Positions 1-8,182 of a DNA stretch of 52,936 bases are shown here, piece after piece. The notes beneath the pieces are model-generated. The model was not told the DNA's origin and made no database searches. It saw nothing but the letters and a program-made list of their open reading frames with translations. Source of the DNA: Gemmiger formicilis (GTDB lineage Bacteria > Bacillota > Clostridia > Oscillospirales > Ruminococcaceae); NCBI RefSeq assembly GCF_016900095.1, contig NZ_JACJJP010000025.1, positions 1 through 52,936 of the forward strand, read 5' to 3'. Both the position numbers and the translations under genes were made by a program. Positions within the stretch are counted from its first letter, which is position 1, and every line of letters starts with the position of its first letter.

Positions 1-129
1 GGCTTCACAGATGCCGTAATAGGCCACGCCGCAGGGCCAGTCCCAGGTCATGTCCATGCGCATGGTGCGCTCCACAATGGCGTCCATCGTCTTTTCAATC
101 TGTTCTTTATCAAAAATCAATCCGGCCAT
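1..129 (-). CDS. GH105/GH88-like unsaturated glycuronyl hydrolase, N-terminal 43 residues only
   Basis: Only the first 43 codons are present; the gene runs off the left edge. The protein starts MAGLIFDKEQIEK and contains MTWDWPCGVAYYGICEA, which resembles the start of the alpha/alpha barrel of YteR/YesR-type unsaturated rhamnogalacturonyl hydrolases (GH105). These cytoplasmic enzymes remove the unsaturated uronic acid from oligosaccharides made by pectate or rhamnogalacturonan lyases. The start is supported by AAAAGGAGATTGGCAAA just upstream. It lies downstream of a sugar ABC transporter on the same strand, which fits import followed by intracellular cleavage. No active-site residues can be checked in this fragment. 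Confidence 0.72.
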   Translation of the reverse strand, partial: MAGLIFDKEQIEKTMDAIVERTMRMDMTWDWPCGVAYYGICEA

Positions 130-173
130 TTTGCCAATCTCCTTTTCGGTATATGTAGATTTGGGGCCCTTTC

Positions 174-202
174 ATTATAAAATGCACGGAGGAAAGGAAC
201 AA
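174..202 (-). promoter_or_regulatory. Sigma-A-type promoter for the GH105 gene
   Basis: Minus strand: TTGTTC (197-202), 17-base spacer, perfect TATAAT (174-179), about 45 bases before the GH105 start. It would let this gene be expressed apart from the transporter genes. The -35 box is weak (3 of 6). Confidence 0.5.
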
Positions 203-213
203 GACAAATAAGG

Positions 214-244
214 GCGCGGGGCCGCTTTTTCAGCAGCCCCGCGC
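214..244 (-). terminator. Hairpin after the solute-binding protein gene
   Basis: Inverted repeat GCGCGGGGC / GCCCCGCGC with a 13-base loop, 38 bases after the lipoprotein stop. On the minus strand it is followed by CCTTATTTGTCTT, a poor U tract, so it may be a partial terminator or an mRNA-stabilising hairpin. Confidence 0.5.
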
Positions 245-281
245 GCAGACGGCGTATCTGCCGCTTTATCGGGTCAAAGAT

Positions 282-1955
282 TTACTGGGGATAGATGACG
301 GAACCGGCGTCGATCAGAGCCTGCTTCTCGTCCAGAATTTCCTGGTAGCCGGCATCCAGGTATTCCTGGCTGTATTCGGCGTACAGGGAATCAAACTCTT
401 CGGGGGCGCAGGTGATGCAGGCAACGTAGGCTTCCTGCCACAGGCTGGTCAGGTCGGCGGTGTAGTCGCTGCTGGATTCCACCACGCTGGTGAAGATGGG
501 GCTGATCAGGCCGTTGCTCTCGTTGGCCTTGCACATGTCGTAAGACTGCTGGATCAGGTCTTCATAGCCGGCGGGGGCCAGGGTCAACTTGTTGGATTCC
601 AGATCCTTGGCTTCGTCGCCATAGCTGATGGATTCCACAACCAGGCACCAGTAGTCCTTGTTCTGGTTCTGGGACAGGGCGGATTCGCCGGTGTAGTCGG
701 TGACCAGGGCGTTGATGCCGTTCTCGTTGACGGTGTAGGTTTCACCTTCCACGCCGTACTGCATGAAGGTCAGGTTTTCGGGCTGGCTCAGCCATTCCAG
801 ATACATGTAAACGGCGGCGCGCTCTTCATCGGTGCTGTCGGCGTTGATGCCCATGATCATGCCGTAGGAAGGATACTCGTAGTAGTACGGGGTGTAGCCG
901 TCGGCCACGATGGGCGGGGTGGAGTTCAGCACGGCCACTTCGGCGTCGGGGAAGTTGGCCAGCAGGCTGGAGATGGCGTCGGTGCCGTTGGAGATGTAGA
1001 AGCTGTAGGTGCCGCATTCACCGGACACGAACTTGCTCTTTTCCATGGTGTCGTCGGTGGTCAGGTAGAAGTTGGGATCCAGCTCACCGTTGTTGTACTG
1101 CTCGTTCATGGCGCGCAGATAGTTTTCGGTGGCGCTCCAGGTGAAGGGGGCCACGTTCAGGTCCAGATACAGGGCCAGTTCTTCCTGGTTGGCGGCGGAG
1201 TCGGCTTCGATCCAGGGATAGAAGTAGGTGAAGGACTTGGTGATCAGCTCATGGTTGATGGTGCCCAGGCCGGCTTCTTTCCAGGCGTCGGCTACGGCGT
1301 TGAGCTCTTCCCAGGTGGTGGGAACGGCCATGCCCACCTGGTCGCACCAGTCTTTGCGGATCAGGGTGACGTAGTTGTAGTAGATGGGATCACGCTCGGC
1401 AAAGATGAAGGCCTTGTCGTCGTTCACGGTGCCGTAGGTCTCGATGGTGTCCTTCATCTTCTCCCAGTAGGTGGGGGCGTAGAAAGCCACTTCGTCGTAA
1501 TCGATGGTCTGCAGAGCGCCCTGGTCATAGTAGGCAACGGCCTGGGGCATGTCGTAGTGCATGATGATGTCGGGGGCGGTGCCGGCGGCGATCATCTGCA
1601 TGTAGTCGGTGACTTCGTTGGTACGGGAGATGGCCACAAACTGCACATCCACGTTGTACTTTTCACCGAATTCCTGCTGCACCCACTGGGTGTAGTAGTT
1701 GTTGGTCACGTCCCAGTTTTCGAAGCCGCGGTCATAGACCGGGATCTGCAGGGTGACCCGCTCGGGGAAACCGGCCGAATAATCGGTGTAGGAACCGGTG
1801 GATTCGGTGCTGGTTTCACTGGTGGCGCTGCTGTCGGTGCCGGTGCTAGTGCTTGTGGCGGTGGAGTCGCCCGAACCGCCGCAGCCGGCCAGCAGGGTGG
1901 TGGACATTGCGGCGGCCATCAGCAAAGCGGCTGCCTTTTTCCATGTGTTTTGCAT
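282..1955 (-). CDS. Extracellular sugar-binding lipoprotein of an ABC transporter (LplA/family 1 type)
   Basis: 557 residues. A lipoprotein signal peptide ends in LLAGC with Cys25 as the lipidation site, followed by a Ser/Thr-rich linker (about 28-55) and a long periplasmic-binding-protein type II body. Size and style match LplA/YtcQ-like proteins that feed LplB/LplC permeases. The ribosome site AAGGAGGAAAAC lies just before ATG. It is the third gene of a minus-strand operon after two permeases, separated from them by a small hairpin that could raise its expression. Given the adjacent GH105, GH28 and AraC genes, I infer an oligogalacturonide or rhamnogalacturonan fragment as ligand. The substrate cannot be read from sequence. 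Confidence 0.9.
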   Translation of the reverse strand: MQNTWKKAAALLMAAAMSTTLLAGCGGSGDSTATSTSTGTDSSATSETSTESTGSYTDYSAGFPERVTLQIPVYDRGFENWDVTNNYYTQWVQQEFGEKYNVDVQFVAISRTNEVTDYMQMIAAGTAPDIIMHYDMPQAVAYYDQGALQTIDYDEVAFYAPTYWEKMKDTIETYGTVNDDKAFIFAERDPIYYNYVTLIRKDWCDQVGMAVPTTWEELNAVADAWKEAGLGTINHELITKSFTYFYPWIEADSAANQEELALYLDLNVAPFTWSATENYLRAMNEQYNNGELDPNFYLTTDDTMEKSKFVSGECGTYSFYISNGTDAISSLLANFPDAEVAVLNSTPPIVADGYTPYYYEYPSYGMIMGINADSTDEERAAVYMYLEWLSQPENLTFMQYGVEGETYTVNENGINALVTDYTGESALSQNQNKDYWCLVVESISYGDEAKDLESNKLTLAPAGYEDLIQQSYDMCKANESNGLISPIFTSVVESSSDYTADLTSLWQEAYVACITCAPEEFDSLYAEYSQEYLDAGYQEILDEKQALIDAGSVIYPQ

Positions 1956-2000
1956 TGTTTTCCTCCTTATACTTGAACTTGAAAAAGAGAACCTATAGAA

Positions 2001-2019
2001 GCCGGGCAGGAAACCCGGC
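2001..2019 (-). other. Intercistronic hairpin between permease and binding-protein genes
   Basis: GCCGGG / CCCGGC stem with a 7-base loop between the second permease stop and the lipoprotein start. No U tract follows on the minus strand, so it is more likely a processing or stabilising hairpin that lets the binding protein be made in excess, as is common in such operons. Confidence 0.4.
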
Positions 2020-2036
2020 GGTTTCCGGAAAGAAGA

Positions 2037-2969
2037 TCAGCCCTTGACGGCGCCCACCATGGTGCCCTGGACAAAGTATTTCTGCAGGAAGGGGTACACG
2101 CAGATGATGGGCACGGCGGCGAAGATGATGCAGGCGGCCTGCAGCACGTCGGGGTTGGTCATGACGGTGGAAGAGATACCTTCGGACTGGAAGCTTTCGC
2201 TGGCGGCCACGATCAGGTAGTACAGTTTCAGCTGCAAGGGGCGCAGGTCCACCCGCTGCTTGATGTAGTACAAGGCGTCGGAGTAGGCGTTCCAGCGGCC
2301 CACCGCGTAGAACAGGGCGATGGTGGCGATGATGGGCTTGGACAGCGGCACCACGATGCGGCCCAGGATGGTGAAGTGGCTGGCGCCGTCCAGGCGGGCG
2401 GACTCAATCAGGCTTTCGGGGATGGAACCCTGGAAGTTGTTCTTCATGATGAGCAGGTTGTAGGGGGCAAAGCACAGGGGCAGGATCAGGCACCAGATGG
2501 TGTCCAGCATGTGCATCTCGCTCATCAGCAAGTAGTCGGGGATGGTGCCGGCGGTGAAGTACATGGTGAACATGATCATGAAGGTCATGACCTTGCGGCC
2601 GCGCAGCTCGGGGCGGGTCAGGGCGTAGGAAGCGCAGATGGTCAGGAACATGCCGATGGCGGTGAAGATGACGGTGACCTCGATGGTGACCCACAGAGAA
2701 GTGATGATGGAGGAATCGTGGAACACGCGGTTGTACGCTTCCAGGTTGATGCCGGTGTCGCTCATGGGCCAGAGCACCACGCGGTGGGCGGCCACATAGG
2801 CGTTGTCGCTCAAGGACTTGGCCAGAATGTTGATGAAGGGGAGGATGCAGCTCAAAGAGGCGATGGCCACCACGGCCATGCACAGAAAGTCGACGATGAG
2901 ATCCAGCACGCGGGCCTTGGTCCAGGGCTTCTTACGCACGGGAATCGCTTCGGGGGTGGATGTGTTCAT
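2037..2969 (-). CDS. Carbohydrate ABC transporter permease (LplC/YtcP type)
   Basis: 310 residues from the ATG at 2969, chosen because AAAGGAGGAAGCCGC precedes it (a longer frame lacks such a site). It has six predicted membrane segments and a MalG-like EAA cytoplasmic loop, ESARLDGASHFTILGRIVVP, which docks on the ATPase. It follows the other permease by 16 bases, so the two are translated together and likely form the heterodimeric channel. No ATPase gene is in the operon. Transporters of this subfamily usually borrow a shared MsmX/MsmK-type ATPase encoded elsewhere; that is family knowledge and not seen here. Confidence 0.92.
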   Translation of the reverse strand: MNTSTPEAIPVRKKPWTKARVLDLIVDFLCMAVVAIASLSCILPFINILAKSLSDNAYVAAHRVVLWPMSDTGINLEAYNRVFHDSSIITSLWVTIEVTVIFTAIGMFLTICASYALTRPELRGRKVMTFMIMFTMYFTAGTIPDYLLMSEMHMLDTIWCLILPLCFAPYNLLIMKNNFQGSIPESLIESARLDGASHFTILGRIVVPLSKPIIATIALFYAVGRWNAYSDALYYIKQRVDLRPLQLKLYYLIVAASESFQSEGISSTVMTNPDVLQAACIIFAAVPIICVYPFLQKYFVQGTMVGAVKG

Positions 2970-2985
2970 GCGGCTTCCTCCTTTC

Positions 2986-3933
2986 TTACAGCAGTCCGCC
3001 TTCGCCCAGCTTCTTGGCCACACGGTCGGAAACCAGAACCAGGATCAGGCCGATCACCGACTGGAACAGGCCCAGGGCGGTGGATTCGCTGAATTTGTTG
3101 GACTGGAACCAGCGGTAAACCAGAACCGGGATGGTGGTGGTGAATTCGGTGGCTTTGGCGTTGGACAAAGCCAGCACACGTTCGAAGCTGCCGCCCATCA
3201 GCTTGCCCAGCTGCATGATCAGCATGACCACGATGGTGGAGCGGATGCAGGGCAGGGTGACGTGCAGGCACTGCTGCCAGCGGTTGGCGCCGTCCACCTT
3301 GGCGGCTTCGTACAGTTCGGCGTTGACGTTGGTGATGGCGGCCAGGTAGATGATGGTGCCCCAGCCCATGGTCTGCCAGATGCCGATGACCACGTAAGTA
3401 AACAGCCACCAGCCGTCTTCCTGCAGGAAGGGAATGTCGGAACCGCCGGCGTTGGTGATCAGCACGTTGATGATGCCGGTGCCGGTGGTGAACATCTGGT
3501 AGGCGGTGGCGCCGATGACCACCCAGGAAAGGAAGTGGGGCAGATACAGCAAAGTCTGGGTGGTGCGCTTGAACCACTTGACCCGGATTTCATTGAGCAT
3601 CAATGCCAGGATGATGGGCATGGGGAAGCTGAAAATCAAATCCAGGATGTTCAGCAGCAGGGTGTTGAAAACGGCCTTGCCGAAGTCGCGGTGGTTGAAG
3701 ACTTTTTCAAAAATTTCCAGTCCCACAAACTCGCTGCCGGCGTAGCCGCGGGCCACCTTGTAATCAAGGAAGGAGACCGACAGGCCGGTGTAGGCCAGAT
3801 ACTTGAATACGATGATGAAGACCATGGGCAGCAGCATCAAGGCGTACAACTGCCAGTCGCGCTTGAAGTAGAACAGCGCGCCCTTTTTTTGCAGCGGAAG
3901 GGCTTCCGCCGGTTTGCTTTTGGCGAACGGCAT
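2986..3933 (-). CDS. Carbohydrate ABC transporter permease (LplB/YtcO type)
   Basis: 315 residues from ATG at 3933, preceded by AGGAGGAAATGAG. The open frame continues upstream, but this start has the ribosome site and gives the usual N-terminus, a short polar lead before the first membrane segment (about residue 28). Six membrane segments; EAA loop ELYEAAKVDGANRWQQCLHV with LP following. It is the first gene of the minus-strand transporter operon and pairs with the downstream permease. It is divergent from the AraC-type regulator across a 379-base AT-rich region that probably carries both promoters. Confidence 0.92.
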   Translation of the reverse strand: MPFAKSKPAEALPLQKKGALFYFKRDWQLYALMLLPMVFIIVFKYLAYTGLSVSFLDYKVARGYAGSEFVGLEIFEKVFNHRDFGKAVFNTLLLNILDLIFSFPMPIILALMLNEIRVKWFKRTTQTLLYLPHFLSWVVIGATAYQMFTTGTGIINVLITNAGGSDIPFLQEDGWWLFTYVVIGIWQTMGWGTIIYLAAITNVNAELYEAAKVDGANRWQQCLHVTLPCIRSTIVVMLIMQLGKLMGGSFERVLALSNAKATEFTTTIPVLVYRWFQSNKFSESTALGLFQSVIGLILVLVSDRVAKKLGEGGLL

Positions 3934-4312
3934 CTCATTTCCTCCTGTCTTTTGGAATTTGTGGGTCAAGCTGTCCACAAATTTTCGAATTTGTCTGAAT
4001 TTATTATGCACAATCACAAGTGCGGAATCTTGGCTTTTTTTGACAAAAACTATGCAATTTCGATTATTAACCCTTTTGTCATAAAAGACAAAAGTCTATT
4101 GATCGGCAAAAAATGTGCATATACGGAAGAAATATTTCAATATTTTTAGCGGTAGCGCACAAGCGAATGTGCATTTCTTTGTGGGATATACACACAAATC
4201 GCCGTTTTTGATAAATTGGACTGGCATTTTGTTCCATCCGGGGGTATAATGGGGCCAATCGCTCCGCCGTATGGCGGCGCCAAACCCCGAAAACAGCAGA
4301 AGGAGGTGTGCC
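3934..4312. promoter_or_regulatory. Divergent control region between transporter operon and araC-type gene
   Basis: AT-rich compared with its flanks and without a plausible gene. On the plus strand TATAAT (4245-4250) sits 63 bases before the regulator start, with no good -35 box. On the minus strand CATAAT near 4005-4015 is a possible -10 for the transporter operon. It contains an 8-6-8 inverted repeat (4073-4094), a further GACAAAA at 4052, and AATGTGCAT twice about 57 bases apart (near 4111 and 4168). These repeats are candidates for binding by the adjacent regulator. Confidence 0.55.
4073..4094. promoter_or_regulatory. Inverted repeat CTTTTGTC-N6-GACAAAAG, candidate operator
   Basis: Perfect 8-base arms with a 6-base centre, inside the divergent control region. 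A third copy of GACAAAA lies 35 bases to the left (4052). Position and repetition suggest a regulator site, but no binding protein is proven. Confidence 0.4.
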
Positions 4313-5242
4313 ATGGCAAGGCATCCCAAAACCGTCATCGAGTACCGCAACTATGAGCTGCCGGCTCATTTTCCTATCCAGATCCTCACCGGGGAACATT
4401 GGAGAATTTCAGACAAACCGGCGGGAGTACTGCACTTTCACAACTGCCTGGAAATCGGGCTGTGCGAAAGCGACGGCGGGATCCTGGCCTTCCAGGGGGA
4501 GGAACGGGCCTTCCACGCCGGGGACGTGACCGTCATTGCCGGGGACGTCTTGCACACCACCTGGTCGGACCCCGGCACCGCCAGCAAGTGGAGCTACCTC
4601 CACCTGGACCCCACCGAGCTGGAACGGCCCTTCTTTCCGCCGGAGGCCATCCCCAACACCGCTTTGCTGCAGCAGGTGCTGCAGGGACATTATTACATAT
4701 TGTCCCCGGAGGAATACCCCCAGGTGCAGGCGCTGGTGCGGGCCATGCTGCGGGAGATGGAAGAAAAACAGATGAACTACCAGGTCAGCGTGCGGGGACT
4801 GATACTGACCTTCCTCATCGAGCTCATGCGCATCAACGCCCGGCAGGGCAGCGCCAACATGGCCGGTACCATCCCGGTGGCCCCTGCGCTGGAATACATC
4901 TACCACCATTACATGGAGGATTTCCCCATCGAGACCCTGGCGGAAATGTGCGGGATGAGCCAGTCCCATTTCCGCAAGGTGTTCAAGGAACTGATGAATG
5001 TGGGACCGCTGGAATTCCTCAACCGCACCCGCATTCTCAAGGCCTGTTCCCTCATGCGCATGAGCGATGCGTCCATCCTGTCCATCTCCAGCCAGGTGGG
5101 GTTTCTGTCCCTGTCCAGCTTCAACCGCCACTTCCAGGCCGAGATGGGCACCAGCCCCAGCCGCTGGCGGGCCGCCGCCGGCAACAATCCCAAAACATCC
5201 ATCCTGAAATACAGCGGATGGCTCACACCGCCCAAGATGTGA
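4313..5242 (+). CDS. AraC-family transcriptional regulator with N-terminal cupin
   Basis: 309 residues from ATG at 4313, which has AGGAGGTG seven bases upstream; the longer frame starting at 4271 lacks one. Residues about 20-110 form a cupin sensor domain (LHFHNCLEIGLCE, FHAGDVTVIAGDVLHT). The C-terminal ~100 residues hold the double helix-turn-helix (IETLAEMCGMSQSHFRKVFKELM and LSISSQVGFLSLSSFNRHFQ). It is divergent from the transporter operon and 34 bases upstream of GH28, so it most likely activates both in response to a pectin-derived sugar. The inducer is unknown. Confidence 0.92.
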   Translation: MARHPKTVIEYRNYELPAHFPIQILTGEHWRISDKPAGVLHFHNCLEIGLCESDGGILAFQGEERAFHAGDVTVIAGDVLHTTWSDPGTASKWSYLHLDPTELERPFFPPEAIPNTALLQQVLQGHYYILSPEEYPQVQALVRAMLREMEEKQMNYQVSVRGLILTFLIELMRINARQGSANMAGTIPVAPALEYIYHHYMEDFPIETLAEMCGMSQSHFRKVFKELMNVGPLEFLNRTRILKACSLMRMSDASILSISSQVGFLSLSSFNRHFQAEMGTSPSRWRAAAGNNPKTSILKYSGWLTPPKM

Positions 5243-5276
5243 ACCCCGCTTCAATCTTACTGTACGGAGGTTTGTC

Positions 5277-6620
5277 ATGGCTGATTTCAACATTCTGGAC
5301 TACGGCGCCCGCCCGGATGGCACCACCAACAACGCCCCGGCCATCCAGCAGGCGGTGGACGCCGCCTGTGATGCCGGTGGCGGCCGGGTAATCATTCCGG
5401 CGGGACGGTTCCTCAGCGGCAGTGTGCTGCTCAAATCCAACGTGGAACTGCACCTGCAAAGCGGGGCGGTGCTGCTGTCCAGCCTGCGGCCGGAGGATAT
5501 CCAGCCCTTCCGCAGCGCCGACGCCGACAACGATATGGACGGCTGGGGCGGCGGGTTCTTTCTGGGGGCCTGCGGCGCCCACAACGTGACCATCTCCGGC
5601 AATGGCACCATCGACGGCCAGGGGGACAAGGTCTTTTTTGACAAGGACGAGGACAACGGCTTCCACGAATGCCCCAAGGTAGCAGCGGAGTTCCGCCCCC
5701 GGATGATGCTGTTCGAGAACATCACCGACTTCACCGTCTGCGACGTCACCCTCAAGGACGCCGCCTTCTGGACCCTGCACATGGCGGGGTGCAAGCGGGT
5801 GCGCATCCGGGACATCCGCATCCTCAACGATGACCGGGGCGCCAACAACGACGGCATCGACCCGGACTGCTGCCAGGACGTGGTCATCAGCGGGTGCATC
5901 ATCCACACCGGGGACGACGCCATCGTGGTCAAGGCCACCGGCCCCATGACCCGCCGCTACGGTCCCAGCCGCAACATCACCATCACCAACTGCGTGCTCC
6001 ATTCCCGGGACTCCGCTCTCAAGATCGGCACCGAGACCTGGGGCGACATCCGGAACATCACCTTCGGGGACTGCGTGGTGGATGACTGCTCCCGGGCTGT
6101 GGGCATCTGGGTGCGGGACGGCGGCACGGTGGAAAACATCCGCATCCACCACCTGGTGGGGGCGGTGCGCCGCTACGCCGACCGGTACACGGTGCCCGGG
6201 GCGCCGGGCTGGTGGGGCAAGGGCGAACCGGTCTTTGTCAGCGCCACCCGCCGGGCCGGGCGGGACAACTTCCCCGGGGTGATCCGCAACGTGAGCGTGG
6301 ATCATCTGACCCTGACCGCCGAAAGCTGCGTCTTCCTGGCCGGGGAGGCCGACTGCCCGCTGGAGAACATCTCGCTGGAGGACCTGGACCTGACCATGCG
6401 CCATCAGGGCACTCAGCCCGGCGGACTGTTCGATGAGCAGCCCTCCGCCCGGCATGTGTATCCCCACGAGATTCCCGCCCTGTACGCCCGCAGCGTGCAC
6501 GGCCTGCAGGTGAGGAACTGCCGGGTGCGTGCCCGGGGGGATTCCGACTGGAGCGGGCGGGTGACCTGCCTGGAAGACTGCCTGGACGCCCAGGTGGAAA
6601 TGGAGGAGAAGACCATATGA
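5277..6620 (+). CDS. Glycoside hydrolase family 28 (polygalacturonase-like), cytoplasmic
   Basis: 447 residues with no signal peptide, so it acts inside the cell on imported oligosaccharides. It has the right-handed beta-helix pattern of GH28. The catalytic Asp motifs are visible: NNDGIDPD (190-197) and GDDAI (212-216). The usual Gly-His-Gly motif is not present; the equivalent strand reads LHSRDSALKIGTE (241-253). That substitution points to a GH28 subgroup with altered catalysis or substrate (for example a rhamnogalacturonan or substituted galacturonide exo-enzyme). Start is supported by ACGGAGGTTTGTC before ATG. The stop overlaps the next gene by four bases, so the two are translationally coupled. 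Confidence 0.88.
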   Translation: MADFNILDYGARPDGTTNNAPAIQQAVDAACDAGGGRVIIPAGRFLSGSVLLKSNVELHLQSGAVLLSSLRPEDIQPFRSADADNDMDGWGGGFFLGACGAHNVTISGNGTIDGQGDKVFFDKDEDNGFHECPKVAAEFRPRMMLFENITDFTVCDVTLKDAAFWTLHMAGCKRVRIRDIRILNDDRGANNDGIDPDCCQDVVISGCIIHTGDDAIVVKATGPMTRRYGPSRNITITNCVLHSRDSALKIGTETWGDIRNITFGDCVVDDCSRAVGIWVRDGGTVENIRIHHLVGAVRRYADRYTVPGAPGWWGKGEPVFVSATRRAGRDNFPGVIRNVSVDHLTLTAESCVFLAGEADCPLENISLEDLDLTMRHQGTQPGGLFDEQPSARHVYPHEIPALYARSVHGLQVRNCRVRARGDSDWSGRVTCLEDCLDAQVEMEEKTI

Positions 6621-7318
6621 AGGAAACGGATGTGAAAAGCAACCGTCCCGTCTATCGGTTTGAGTGGCGGGGCCGGCTGGACGGCGGGGACGAGGCGGCC
6701 CGGCAGGCCGCCCTGGCCGCCTGCAAGGAGAACGCCGCCCGGGAAATCCGGGAAGGGCGGCTGATGACCGCGGCCCTGTACTATTACGGCCGGCAGCTGT
6801 TTTTGTATTATGAAGCCCTGGGCGAACCCTGCGGCCCCGAAAGCTTTATGGCGCCGCTGGAACCCCTGCTGGCCCGCTGGCCGGAAAAGGAGGAGACCAC
6901 CCCCTGGGCGGCCATGTATCCCATCTACTGGCACAACCTGCCCCAGGGGGAGGCCGACTGGCGCCGTCCGGTGCGGCCGGAACGGCGGCGGGGACGCATC
7001 GCTCTGCTCAAGCACGAAACCATGTTCGAATACTGCTACCACCATTTTGCCATTGTGCAGGAAGGTCTTCTGCTGGGGGACAAGTACCAGTTCATCTCCC
7101 TGCATGAGGACATCCTGTTCAGCTATTTTGAGGAGCCCCGCACCAACGTGAACATCCGGCGGGACCCCACCCAGCCATCCAAGGCCATCGATGCCTGGAC
7201 GGCGGTGGACCCCGAAGCCCATTTCGAACGTCTGCCCGGCAGCACCGGCAACTTCCTCTTCCTGCCCGACTACTTCAACCTGGGGCAGGAGGATGTCTGC
7301 CCGCCGGAAGAACAATAA
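6617..7318 (+). CDS. Uncharacterised protein, possible tandem RhaM/dabb-like sugar mutarotase
   Basis: 233 residues, start ATG overlapping the GH28 stop (ATGA). I do not recognise it as a named family. The two halves look alike: a helix followed by a strand ending in LFLYYE (61-66) and LFSYFE (167-172). The second half has [12 protein letters not shown] (138-149), which lines up with the EYxxxHxAIxxE helix of L-rhamnose mutarotase as I remember it, and ends in FLPDYFNL like that family's terminal strand. The first half lacks the histidine. I infer two fused ferredoxin-like (dabb) domains and a role in sugar anomer or epimer conversion beside AraD. This is inference from a few motifs; a novel fold is also possible. 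Confidence 0.5.
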   Translation: MKETDVKSNRPVYRFEWRGRLDGGDEAARQAALAACKENAAREIREGRLMTAALYYYGRQLFLYYEALGEPCGPESFMAPLEPLLARWPEKEETTPWAAMYPIYWHNLPQGEADWRRPVRPERRRGRIALLKHETMFEYCYHHFAIVQEGLLLGDKYQFISLHEDILFSYFEEPRTNVNIRRDPTQPSKAIDAWTAVDPEAHFERLPGSTGNFLFLPDYFNLGQEDVCPPEEQ

Positions 7319-7329
7319 GGAGAAACGCC

Positions 7330-8031
7330 ATGCTGAAAAAACTGCGCAGCCAGGTCTATGCGGCCAACATGGAACTGCCCCGCCTGGGGCTGGTCACCTT
7401 CACCTGGGGCAATGTGTCCGGGGTGGACCGGGAAAAAGGGCTCATGGTCATCAAGCCGTCGGGGGTGGCCTATGAGGAGCTGACCCCCGCCGACCTGGTG
7501 GTGGTGGACCTGGCCACCGGGGCGGTGGTGGAAGGAGAACTGAATCCTTCCAGCGACACCAGGACCCATCTGGAACTGTACCGGGCGTTTCCGGACATCG
7601 GGGGAATCGTGCACACCCACAGCCCCTACGCCGTGGCCTGGGCCCAGGCCGGGCAGGACATTCCCTGCTACGGCACCACCCACGCCGACTACTTCTACGG
7701 CCCGGTGCCCTGCGCCCGCAGCCTGAGCGCCGCCGAGCTGGAGGAGGATTACGAGAAAAACACCGGCAAGGTCATTGTGGAGACCTTTACCACCCGGAAC
7801 ATCGACCCGGCGGCGGTGCCGGGGGTCATCTGCCGCAACCACGGGCCCTTCACCTGGGGCAAGGACGCCGCCCAGGCGGTGTACCACGGGGCGGTGCTGG
7901 AGGAGGTGGCCAGAATGGCCCTGCTGACCCGGCAGGTCAACCCCGGCGCCCTGCCCGCGCCCCAGTACCTGCAGGACAAGCACTACCTGCGCAAACACGG
8001 CCCCAATGCCTACTACGGCCAGAAAAAATAA
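7330..8031 (+). CDS. araD: L-ribulose-5-phosphate 4-epimerase
   Basis: 233 residues, close to the 231 of the E. coli enzyme. Class II aldolase fold: GNVSG phosphate-binding loop, [16 protein letters not shown], zinc ligands in IVHTHSPYA and [19 protein letters not shown], and the family's terminal [14 protein letters not shown] with the catalytic Tyr. It converts L-ribulose 5-phosphate to D-xylulose 5-phosphate. AAGGAGAAACGCC precedes ATG, 11 bases after the previous stop, so it belongs to the GH28 operon. In this setting it could use pentose from rhamnogalacturonan side chains or from a uronate route; UlaF/SgbE paralogues have the same motifs. Confidence 0.93.
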   Translation: MLKKLRSQVYAANMELPRLGLVTFTWGNVSGVDREKGLMVIKPSGVAYEELTPADLVVVDLATGAVVEGELNPSSDTRTHLELYRAFPDIGGIVHTHSPYAVAWAQAGQDIPCYGTTHADYFYGPVPCARSLSAAELEEDYEKNTGKVIVETFTTRNIDPAAVPGVICRNHGPFTWGKDAAQAVYHGAVLEEVARMALLTRQVNPGALPAPQYLQDKHYLRKHGPNAYYGQKK

Positions 8032-8046
8032 TCCCCACAGGAAAGG

Positions 8047-8086
8047 GCGGCCGGCACGCAAAAACTTTTGCGTGCCGGCCGCTTTT
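8047..8086 (+). terminator. Strong terminator of the GH28-araD operon
   Basis: Perfect 17-base stem beginning GCGGCCGGCACGC, single-base loop region around 8065, then TTTTGTCT. It lies 16 bases after the araD stop. Confidence 0.9.
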
Positions 8087-8182
8087 GTCTGTATAAACCT
8101 TTGTCTGCTGAGCCACACTAACCGTAAATCGAAACCGCGGGCGCTGCCCGTGCCGGTATTTTGCAGCAAAGGACGGGGGAAG

